Source of the DNA: an uncultured Bacteroidota bacterium | GTDB taxonomy: Bacteria; Bacteroidota; Bacteroidia; UBA7662 | Reading direction: 5' to 3' | DNA: 23,011 nucleotides | Assembly (NCBI GenBank): GCA_903856555.1 | Contig: CAIOCC010000131.1 | Span: forward strand, 1 to 23,011 | In this document: in pieces, positions 1 through 7,300 of the stretch | Numbering within the stretch: position 1 is the first letter of the stretch | Layout: each line of letters begins with the position of its first letter | Program-made: the position numbers and the translations under genes | The notes under the pieces: model-generated | What the model saw: only the letters and a program-made list of their open reading frames with translations | Database searches by the model: none | What the model was told of the DNA's origin: nothing

Positions 1-442
1 CGCGTCCGGCCTTTTTCATGTCCGGAACGACCACCCGTGTCACGTTGATCAAGCCCTTGAGATTGGTATCCAAGACCCGGTCCACGTCCTCAGGGTCCGA
101 ATCATGCACAGCGTTGAGGCCCTGGGACAATCCGGCGTTGTTGAGCAAAAGCTGGACGGGTTTCCAGGCCTCGGGCAACAAACGATACGCCGATTCGACC
201 GAAGCTCGGTCCCGCACATCCACCTCCGCAATAGCTATACCGGCTGCGGTTCCGGCGGCCCGACGATCTTGTTCCAAATGCCCTTTCAATTCCTCCAGCC
301 GGTCGATTCGCCGGGCCCATAGGACCAGATTCCAGCCCCTTTCCCAAAACCAATGCACGGTGGCCTGGCCGATACCGGAACTCGCACCGGTAATCAAGGC
401 CGTTGGCCTGGACGAGGAAAGGGAGTGAAAATCAGTTGACAA
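1..442 (-). CDS. Short-chain dehydrogenase/reductase (SDR), C-terminus cut by window edge
   Basis: This is a cytosolic NAD(P)-dependent oxidoreductase of the classical SDR family. The first 147 residues are visible. They hold the Rossmann nucleotide-binding motif TGASSGIG (about residues 19-26), an arginine-rich stretch WARRIDRLEEL typical of NADP-preferring members, the NNAG motif, and TNLKGLINVTRVVVPDM, which resembles YdfG-type 3-hydroxy-acid/serine dehydrogenases. The catalytic YxxxK lies beyond the left edge. An in-frame TGA sits just upstream, and the only plausible start in between is TTG at 442; a nearby ATG is in another frame and stops after eight codons. The gene follows porT by 42 bp on the same strand and is probably cotranscribed with ubiE-porT. 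Substrate cannot be told from this fragment. The family call is firm; the subfamily is inference. Confidence 0.86.
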   Translation of the reverse strand, partial: MSTDFHSLSSSRPTALITGASSGIGQATVHWFWERGWNLVLWARRIDRLEELKGHLEQDRRAAGTAAGIAIAEVDVRDRASVESAYRLLPEAWKPVQLLLNNAGLSQGLNAVHDSDPEDVDRVLDTNLKGLINVTRVVVPDMKKAGR

Positions 443-484
443 AACCTGGGGGGTTCATAAAAGTCTAACAGAAGCGCCGGCCCC

Positions 485-1192
485 TTATTCAAACGTGAAG
501 GATACAATCCATGTCCTGGAGCGCAGACTCTGGATGAAATTAGCGTAAACATGTTGTTCAGGCACCATCACATTTCGCAATCCGTTGGCCACCTTGATTT
601 CGGGGGATAATTTGAAATACTGCAAATAGAGGTCCAGACCCACCCCGGTTTCGACCGAATAATCCATGCGCCGCAATTTGACGCGGTCCACATCATCAAC
701 GACCTTTTCCTGGGAGGCCATATCAATGCTGGCTTTGAGCCCTCCCAAAACATAGACGCGGTAATCCTTCATGCGCTTGGACCTGAATTTGAGGGTCAAA
801 GGCAGGTCCACGTTCGCCATTTGGATGGATTTTTTGACCGGCAGGCTTTGGTTGGCAAAATCAAAAAGGAAATTGCGCTGCGAGAACATCAAAGTCGGCG
901 TAAACCGAAGCGCCAAGTATTCGTGCAATCGGGCATCCGATACAATGCCCAACTGAAAGCCCGGACCAAAAACCGGGGATACATAATTGAGATTGGTCAG
1001 GCCGGGAATAGTGAGTGAGTCTTTGAGCAGGAGGTGATGGCTGCTGCGATTGATACCCACGTGAAACCCAAAATGAAAGGCCTTGGTATCGTAATAGGCA
1101 TTGTTCTGGGCGAGGGCCGATGGAGCGCAGAACCACCCCCCGGTCACCACCAAGCCCAAGCCAAGCCAAAAGGTCCTCGTCGCGATTCTCAT
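485..1192 (-). CDS. porT: PorT-family type IX secretion / gliding motility outer-membrane protein
   Basis: A 235-residue protein with an N-terminal signal peptide (MRIATRTFWLGLGLVV..., likely cleaved after APSALA) followed by a region that alternates like a small outer-membrane beta-barrel (FHFGFHVGINRSS, FGPGFQLGIVSD, LALRFTPTLMF, VDLPLTLKF, VYVLGGLKASID, YSVETGVGLDLYL, LSPEIKVANGL, RTWIVSFTFE). It ends in an aromatic-containing strand, as barrels do. PorT/SprT is an accessory component of the Bacteroidota type IX secretion system, and the gene commonly sits next to ubiE, as here. The reading frame is open 55 codons further upstream, but that part overlaps ubiE out of frame. The ATG at 1192 overlaps the ubiE stop (ATGA) and gives a clean signal peptide. 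A generic beta-barrel of the PorT-like family is the main alternative. Confidence 0.83.
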   Translation of the reverse strand: MRIATRTFWLGLGLVVTGGWFCAPSALAQNNAYYDTKAFHFGFHVGINRSSHHLLLKDSLTIPGLTNLNYVSPVFGPGFQLGIVSDARLHEYLALRFTPTLMFSQRNFLFDFANQSLPVKKSIQMANVDLPLTLKFRSKRMKDYRVYVLGGLKASIDMASQEKVVDDVDRVKLRRMDYSVETGVGLDLYLQYFKLSPEIKVANGLRNVMVPEQHVYANFIQSLRSRTWIVSFTFE

Positions 1193-1953
1193 CCTTTGCG
1201 TGCGATATAAACCGAACTTATGCCCATGCTGAGCCTCCGTTGGCGAAGGGGCTGAAGGCCTGCCCGCTGAAGGCGCTCTTCGAAGGCATCGCCTTCGGGG
1301 AAAACCTGCACAGAAGCCGGCAAATAGGCGTAGGCTGCCCTGTCTTTGGACAACCACCCCCCAAGGGCGGGCATCAAGGATCGTGAATAAAGATTCATGA
1401 GGCCTTTGACCAAAGGCGATGTGGGCCTGGAAAATTCAAGGACCATCAAATGCCCCCCTGGTCGAAGCACCCTTTGGAGTTCACCCAGACCCTTGTCCAG
1501 GTTTTCGAAATTCCGTACACCAAAAGCCACCGTCACCGCATCAAAAGCACCATCCTCAAAGGGAAGGTTTTCGGCATCGGCTTGTTCAAGACGAACCCGG
1601 GCCCTTAGCCCGTTGCGCTCCACTTTCTGGCGGCCTACCCCCAACATGCCTTCCGAAAGATCAACTCCAATCACCTCAGCCTCCGGAAGATCTGCAGCCA
1701 GGGCCAAGGCCAAGTCTGCCGTGCCGGTAGCGACGTCCAAAACCCGACCGGGGATACCCCGCTCTCGGAGCATACGCAGAGCCACACGCCGCCATCGGAT
1801 ATCAATCCCCATGGACAGCAATCGGTTTAGTAAATCGTAGCGTCCCGATATCCCATCAAACATTCGGGCGACCTGTTCCTTTTTGGAATCCGAGCCTTCG
1901 CCGTAAGGCTTGATGGAGATGGATGCTGAATTGGATTCGGTTTTTGAGGTCAT
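1189..1953 (-). CDS. ubiE: Demethylmenaquinone methyltransferase MenG/UbiE
   Basis: A 254-residue class I SAM-dependent methyltransferase that carries out the last C-methylation of menaquinone synthesis in the cytoplasm. Visible signatures are the N-terminal VARMFDGISGRYDLLN motif (about residues 28-43), SAM motif I VLDVATGTAD (71-80), GVDLSEGML (96-104), the conserved AFGVRNF (143-149), and the C-terminal LPASVQVFPEG region. Length and order match the UbiE family. Bacteroidota respire with menaquinone, so the MenG activity is the expected one. The N-terminal 20 residues are serine-rich and not conserved. It is first in a minus-strand operon; its stop overlaps the porT start. A TATCTTTG box at 1980-1987 lies upstream, and ysxC diverges from the same gap. 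Confidence 0.95.
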   Translation of the reverse strand: MTSKTESNSASISIKPYGEGSDSKKEQVARMFDGISGRYDLLNRLLSMGIDIRWRRVALRMLRERGIPGRVLDVATGTADLALALAADLPEAEVIGVDLSEGMLGVGRQKVERNGLRARVRLEQADAENLPFEDGAFDAVTVAFGVRNFENLDKGLGELQRVLRPGGHLMVLEFSRPTSPLVKGLMNLYSRSLMPALGGWLSKDRAAYAYLPASVQVFPEGDAFEERLQRAGLQPLRQRRLSMGISSVYIARKG

Positions 1954-1979
1954 GGCTTATCCTTCAAACGAAGGGAGGG

Positions 1980-1987
1980 CAAAGATA
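1980..1987 (-). promoter_or_regulatory. -7 promoter box for ubiE-porT
   Basis: On the minus strand this reads TATCTTTG, an exact match to the Bacteroidota -7 element TAnnTTTG, 26 bp from the ubiE start codon. No TTG is at the normal -33 distance. The spacing would give a leader of about 20 nt. It lies where the -33 region of the divergent ysxC promoter would be. Confidence 0.5.
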
Positions 1988-2005
1988 GTTCACAACAATC
2001 AGGCA

Positions 2006-2013
2006 TACTTTTG
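2006..2013 (+). promoter_or_regulatory. -7 promoter box for ysxC (near-leaderless)
   Basis: TACTTTTG matches TAnnTTTG exactly and ends 5 bp before the ysxC ATG at 2019. Transcription would therefore begin at or next to the start codon. No convincing -33 TTG is seen at the usual distance. The assignment depends on the 2019 start being right. Confidence 0.45.
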
Positions 2014-2018
2014 GGCCT

Positions 2019-2660
2019 ATGAACCCAAAAAAACCGGAAGACATTCCCGTCAAGGCCTCCTACCTATCCAGCGGAGTCCGCATGGATCAACTTCCGGCGG
2101 CCGATCGCCCCGAATTTGCCCTGATAGGCCGCTCCAATGTCGGCAAATCCTCGCTGATTAACCGCTTGGCCCATCACCAGGGCCTGGCCAAAAGTTCAGC
2201 CAGCCCCGGCAAAACCCGCCTTATCAACCATTTTCTTTTTGAAATGCCCCCATCCACCTCGATGTATCTGGTGGACCTACCGGGGTATGGCTATGCACGG
2301 GCCTCCAAAAAAGAAATTGAGGCCTGGAACGTGATGATGAAACGCTACCTCCGCGAACGACCCAACTTGGTCTGCGTTCTTCAATTAATCGACAGCCGCC
2401 TGAGTCCCCAAAAGGCGGATTTGGATTTTGCGAATCAAATGGGCGAATGGGGCCTACCCTTGGTCTTGGTTTTTACCAAAACCGACAAAGACTCCATGGT
2501 CCAGGCCAGCCGTAACGCGGACCGCTACGGCAAAGCCATGTTGGAAACCTGGGAAAGCCTCCCTCCTACCTTTATGAGCTCCGCCACCAACGGCCGAGGG
2601 CGCAACGAGATTCTAAAATTTCTAATGGATTGCAGCAAACAGTGGGCCCAAAAAGGCTAG
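2019..2660 (+). CDS. ysxC: Ribosome biogenesis GTPase YsxC/EngB (YihA)
   Basis: A 213-residue TRAFAC-class GTPase required for large ribosomal subunit assembly. All nucleotide-binding motifs are present: G1 GRSNVGKSS (37-45), the switch region with PGKTRLINHF (63-72), G3 DLPGYGYA (86-93), G4 TKTD (153-156) and G5 SSA (187-189). Length matches the family (about 195-215). It is transcribed divergently from ubiE. Its stop codon shares the palindrome CTAG with the stop of the convergent nuclease-like gene, so there is no room for a terminator. The start at 2019 gives the usual 35 or so residues before G1; an in-frame ATG 21 codons later would remove a conserved strand and is less likely. Confidence 0.95.
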   Translation: MNPKKPEDIPVKASYLSSGVRMDQLPAADRPEFALIGRSNVGKSSLINRLAHHQGLAKSSASPGKTRLINHFLFEMPPSTSMYLVDLPGYGYARASKKEIEAWNVMMKRYLRERPNLVCVLQLIDSRLSPQKADLDFANQMGEWGLPLVLVFTKTDKDSMVQASRNADRYGKAMLETWESLPPTFMSSATNGRGRNEILKFLMDCSKQWAQKG

Positions 2661-4063
2661 GGCGCCAAGCGAGCCGGAATCGGCCCCATGGTACGACGCA
2701 GCACTTGGGGATTCTGTCCGAGGCGGGTTTGGGTTAGTTCCAAGTAAGCAACCACCGGTGCCGGGTTGACACCTTGAATGCGGCCATCCTCGCATTCGTT
2801 TTCCAGGATTCCGGAATCCAATAAGCGACCGTCCAAACTGCGCAAAACCCAGGCCCACCGGCCTTCACGCCCGCCCTCTGGGACCTTGACCGACCAAGAA
2901 CCCGGACTCCACGGATCGCATACCAAACGCCAATCTCCTGCCCCTTGTCCAACCGACGCATCCTGGCTTGGGTCTTGGACGGAGGAAGGAATGGTCGGCC
3001 CCACCGCCAATTTGAGAACCACGGGTAGGTGGTCCGAAATATCGTAGAGCGCATTGGCGACCGCAACCGGAACCGATGCGTTGAAGGTGCCATTCACATT
3101 CCCGTTAAAACGGTTCCCGTCGTTGCCCAAAATCCGAAAAGAGGCCGGGACATAACGAATGCTGGCACTATCGCCCATCACAAAATCATTCACCAAAATA
3201 TGGTCGTACCGATCATCCAGCCCCCCACCGCTGGCACAGCCATTGGAGGTGGTTCGAGGCGATTGGGTATGCCACAAGGCAAAACTGGAATTGCCGCTCC
3301 AAGAACCAAGCCTGGAGACCGGATCCTTGAGTCGGTGATTCGGCACCGAACCGGCATTTAGGAGGCTGTCAAAGGCCGGTTCCGTGGACGCGCTGACATT
3401 CAAATCCCCCATAACCAACAAATTCCCTCGAAGTCCGGTGGATCGCCAATGTTGAACCAAACTTCCAGCCTCTTGTCCTCTTTGAGCAATATCCGATGCA
3501 GTCCCCCCTGCCTTGAGGTGACCAACCGCCACATAAAGCCAGACGGTATCGTTATTAGACTGAATCGGTTTGTGATACAGGCGATAAAAGGCAATGTCGC
3601 GGCCCTGGGTCGCAACGGGGGTTTGGGACTTGATCCCTAGTTTGTTACTGTTGTAATACAAGAGCGATACGATCTCCGAGCCTGATGGATTCATCAGATT
3701 GGCCCGGAGGTAGCCACTGCGTCCGCCGGTATTCAGAACATTGTTTAGAAAGCCCGTATTCACCGAAGAAACAGGGCTCATTTCGCAAACGCCCAAAAGA
3801 TCGGGCGCCAAATAGGAAAACAGCGTCTGAAGCCGGGTATTCTTGGTCGTAACGCTGTTGTTCGCGCTCGTACAAAAGCTGGTATTGACACCGTAATACA
3901 AAAGATTGTACATCATGACCGTCAACGTATCCCTTCCGCTCGAAACCGAGGGAGCCTGACAATGCCCTTGCCCTCTGACGGCCAGGCTTAGGATGGCCAC
4001 AAACAACAAACCCGAAGCTCTCGCTCCGGGTTTGAAACTCAAAAAATGATTCAAAAAACTCAA
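2657..4063 (-). CDS. Secreted endonuclease/exonuclease/phosphatase-fold protein with degenerate C-terminal domain
   Basis: A 468-residue protein with a signal peptide and an EEP-fold (DNase I-like) hydrolase domain at about residues 45-355. Metal-binding and catalytic motifs are all visible: MYN (N53), GVCE (E94), GHLKAGG (H182), MGDLN (D220, N222), DRYDH (D287, H288) and ISDHLP (D344, H345). Secreted members of this fold hydrolyse phosphodiesters, often extracellular DNA or lipid headgroups; the substrate is unknown. The last 110 residues contain a spacer, then WVLRSLDGRLLDSG and VVAYLELTQ, which loosely echo a T9SS sorting domain. The start is TTG at 4063, overlapping the rpmE stop (TTGA); no in-frame ATG occurs before the catalytic domain (first at residue 50). 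Translation is probably coupled to rpmE. The fold call is firm; the export route is inference. Confidence 0.86.
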   Translation of the reverse strand: MSFLNHFLSFKPGARASGLLFVAILSLAVRGQGHCQAPSVSSGRDTLTVMMYNLLYYGVNTSFCTSANNSVTTKNTRLQTLFSYLAPDLLGVCEMSPVSSVNTGFLNNVLNTGGRSGYLRANLMNPSGSEIVSLLYYNSNKLGIKSQTPVATQGRDIAFYRLYHKPIQSNNDTVWLYVAVGHLKAGGTASDIAQRGQEAGSLVQHWRSTGLRGNLLVMGDLNVSASTEPAFDSLLNAGSVPNHRLKDPVSRLGSWSGNSSFALWHTQSPRTTSNGCASGGGLDDRYDHILVNDFVMGDSASIRYVPASFRILGNDGNRFNGNVNGTFNASVPVAVANALYDISDHLPVVLKLAVGPTIPSSVQDPSQDASVGQGAGDWRLVCDPWSPGSWSVKVPEGGREGRWAWVLRSLDGRLLDSGILENECEDGRIQGVNPAPVVAYLELTQTRLGQNPQVLRRTMGPIPARLAP

Positions 4064-4305
4064 CGCTTGTAACGCTGTTTGAACTTGTCGACACGACCCG
4101 CCGTGTCCACCAGGACTTGCTTGCCCGTGTAGAATGGGTGTGATTTATGGGAGATATCCAATTTGACCAAAGGATACTCGTTGCCATCTTCCCACTTGAC
4201 GGTTTCCCTGGTTTCGGTACAAGACTTGCCCAAGAACATGTATTCGTTGGACATATCCTTGAAAATGACAAGACGGTAATTTTCGGGATGGGTATTGGTT
4301 TTCAT
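4060..4305 (-). CDS. rpmE: 50S ribosomal protein L31 type B
   Basis: An 81-residue ribosomal protein of the zinc-free (type B, RpmE2/YkgM-like) class. It has the characteristic HPENYR start, VIFKDMSNEYMFLGKS, KWEDGNEYPLVKLDISHKSH and HPFYTGKQVLVDTAGRVDKF. The CxxC pair of zinc-binding L31 is missing, as expected for type B. Bacteroidota generally carry only this form, so it is probably the main L31 and not a zinc-starvation backup. It is first in a two-gene unit with the EEP-fold gene and has its own promoter box at 4337-4344. Confidence 0.97.
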   Translation of the reverse strand: MKTNTHPENYRLVIFKDMSNEYMFLGKSCTETRETVKWEDGNEYPLVKLDISHKSHPFYTGKQVLVDTAGRVDKFKQRYKR

Positions 4306-4336
4306 GCTGAAGGGTTCAAAATTCAGGTAAGGACCG

Positions 4337-4344
4337 CAAAGATA
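4337..4344 (-). promoter_or_regulatory. -7 promoter box for rpmE
   Basis: Reads TATCTTTG on the minus strand, identical to the box before ubiE and an exact TAnnTTTG match, 31 bp from the rpmE ATG. It sits in the 46-bp gap after the giant T9SS gene. No clear -33 TTG is present. Confidence 0.5.
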
Positions 4345-4351
4345 CGAGGAT

Positions 4352-7300
4352 TTAGCGAGTAATAAGCATTTTTCGGGTCAATTTACGACCTTCAAAGTTC
4401 AACGTATAGTAATACAGGCCCTGAGCCAAGCCCGTAGTCTCCATGCGCTCTTGGTACCATCCGCCCTCGCTGACCCCCATTTGGCGCGTCCAAACCGGAC
4501 GACCGTACAGATCCCTGAGCTCCAACGATGCCCTGCCGCCACGCGGAAGGTAATAAGCAATGCTGGTTTGTTCAGGGGCTGGGTTGGGGAAGTTCTGGGA
4601 CAGAACCAAACCTTGGTCTGTCAATTCACGAACCGAAACCACCTCACAGGGCCCCGGTAGCAATTCAAAGCAAAAATCATCAATCGACCAACCTTCGCCC
4701 TGGAACGCGTAGTCCGACGCGAAACGGAAGCGGAAAATCACCTCGGCATTATCGGTGGTATTAAAGATCTGCATCATGGGAACGTAGGCCTGCGATGAAA
4801 CCCCGGACCAGCCAAAACCTACGATGTTTTGCTGGGAGTTAAACACCGCCAAGGACTGAATAATCGCATTGTACCATTCATTGGTCAACGTGTCCAAGTA
4901 ACCAAAGGTATTCCAACGGGTACCCCCATCGGTGGAATACTCCAGGGTCCCACCATCACCATGTAACGGGGCGTTGGATGTGTCATTGGCCCAAAAATCC
5001 GTCATAAAGCGAGTCATAAACTTGACGCGGTAACAAGAATCCTTGGCCGTTTTGAAAATTGGCGTGTAGAGGGCCGAACTATCGTACGGCCTGTAGGTAC
5101 TATCCGCGCCGATGTACCAAGCGTTCGGTGCCGATGCAGCCCCGTTGATCAGGCCTTTGACAGGGGTTCCAAAACTCCAAGAATTACCCGATGTTCGGAG
5201 GGTAACGGGGTTCCTTGTAAGCCAGGCAGGCTGACCCTCATCAAAATTATTGCAATAGGGGAAGTTATCAATGAGAGGGAATCCAACCGCATCCACACAG
5301 GATGTATCATCCAGAGGGAAGGCATCCGCCTGACCATTGGGCAGGGAAGAAACCACACAGAGGTCGTTGGAACCCAGCCCCAGATTAAAGGTATTGGAGA
5401 AGGTGTACAGGGTATCCTTCATGAAAGGCAGCGTCAACGGAGTGGTGACAGACTGTACCAGGGCACCGTTAAGCTTCAGGTCCAGCGTGGTCGAAACCAG
5501 GTTGTAAGTTGGATTCGTGTTGTTACGAACTCTGACACGAGCTGTAACAGGCGTCGTGGCCGTTGGGAATGGCGGATCGTAAGTGACTTCCATCACCTCG
5601 GCGCCGTTCGTAACCGAATTGTAAATGACGATGTCGTCAATGAAATTTCCGTTCCGGTCGGTGCCACCGGTCGCTGCTGGCAAAAAGCGGTAGCGACATT
5701 TGGACTGCAACTCAATAATCAAAGGGTCGCCCGCCACGTAGGTGGTATCCAGGCCAAAATCAATGGTCTGGAAAGGATTGTTGGCCGGGGTGGTTGTCAA
5801 GGGCTGCAAGGTTGGCCCCACCTGACGACCGTTGGCAACAACACGAAGTAGCGACAACCGTTTATCAGCCGCATTGTCTCCTGCGATCTGCAATAATTTG
5901 AATCGAATCCGGATATTCGACCTGTTGGCCGTATTGACCGGAATCACCACCCGACTCAGATAGGTCCCGTTCCAGGAATCCGCCCAAGGATTGAGAGGAA
6001 GAACCGTGTTAAAGGACGCACCAGAGAATTCCGTTCCCATGTAAAGCGAAAAATCCGGGGTATTGTTCAGCGATGGTACCGGGGTGTAACGAACATCCGT
6101 CACCGCATTGGACAGGGACGTGTCGCAATAGGGGCTGTAACCTTGCCTCTCGAAATTGTTCGCGTGGGTTAAATTCACTTGCTCACGGCCAAACAGGGTC
6201 ACCTTGAGCGTGTCATTGCCACGGACCGGATCCACCAGGCCAGCATTGACAAACATGCCAATGGTCGTGTAACCGTTGGGAATGTTGGCAGGGGTGGAAA
6301 TGACGATGGTATCAAATGCGTTCGGTTGAATCACACGGCTAAAACTCTGTACAACCGGTGGCAAGGTATCAATTTGGAAACCCGCCGTGAAGCTGGTTGT
6401 GGGTGAATGTCCTATGTTACGAATTCTAAATTTAATTTGTCGGAGCCCGCTAGGATAACATATGGCACTCATCGGGACGATGTTATTCACAATGATTAGA
6501 TCGTTGATGGGTATCGCCTTGACACATCGGGTGATGGTGTCGTTGTTAACCCTTGGATCCCCGCTCAATTGCGTAAAGACCTTCAAGGTATAGGTTCCTG
6601 GAGGCAGGGGGGATTGAATGGCAGGTAGTGTCACCGTTGCCTCTGCCGCAGGGGGAAGCGGCGTCGTATAGATGTAAGGCGTGGCCAAAACCGGAGCATT
6701 GTTGTCGTATCGATAATTGAAAGGAATTGCAAAAAGGGTATCACCCCCAAAATTCCGAATAACAATGCGAATCGTATCAGTGGCTTTGAGCGAATCAGGG
6801 CAGGCCACCGGCTTGAGAATTTGCCGCATCCCAACCTCCCGAGGAGGAGGTGGCACAATGGCCCAATTGTCCAAAATCACTCCTTCTGTCGGTGTAAATC
6901 CGCTCTGAAAATCAATCCTGAACCTGACTCGGTTGTTGCGGTAATTAAAGGTGGCCGGCAATTCCAAGCTATGTTCCACATAGTCCGCAAGACCGCCTGT
7001 TGAACCCGAATTTCCGTTCCAAGCCGGACCGGCAATCCCGCCGATGGTACCGGTCGTATTGTACCAATTGACCCCCGTTGGATCCGATACCGAACCCAGG
7101 GTTTGCCATGAAGTAAACAATTCATCAACAAACGAAATCCTAAAAACCGATCCAGCATTGCCCAAACGACGATTCATACGAAAACGCAGGGTCGTATTGA
7201 CACTGTTACGGAAATTGTAAAGTGGAGACAAGACATAGCCACCCTGACCAGATGATGGATTTCCGTTGAGGATGGTACCCCAAACATTGGGAGGGCTGTA

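Noticed and set aside
1193..1357. N-terminal extension of porT by 55 codons
   Set aside because: It lies over ubiE in another frame, and the signal peptide begins at the ATG at 1192.
3645..4271. A 208-codon minus-strand frame across rpmE and the EEP-fold gene start
   Set aside because: It is out of frame with both L31 and the EEP domain, which are each well supported.
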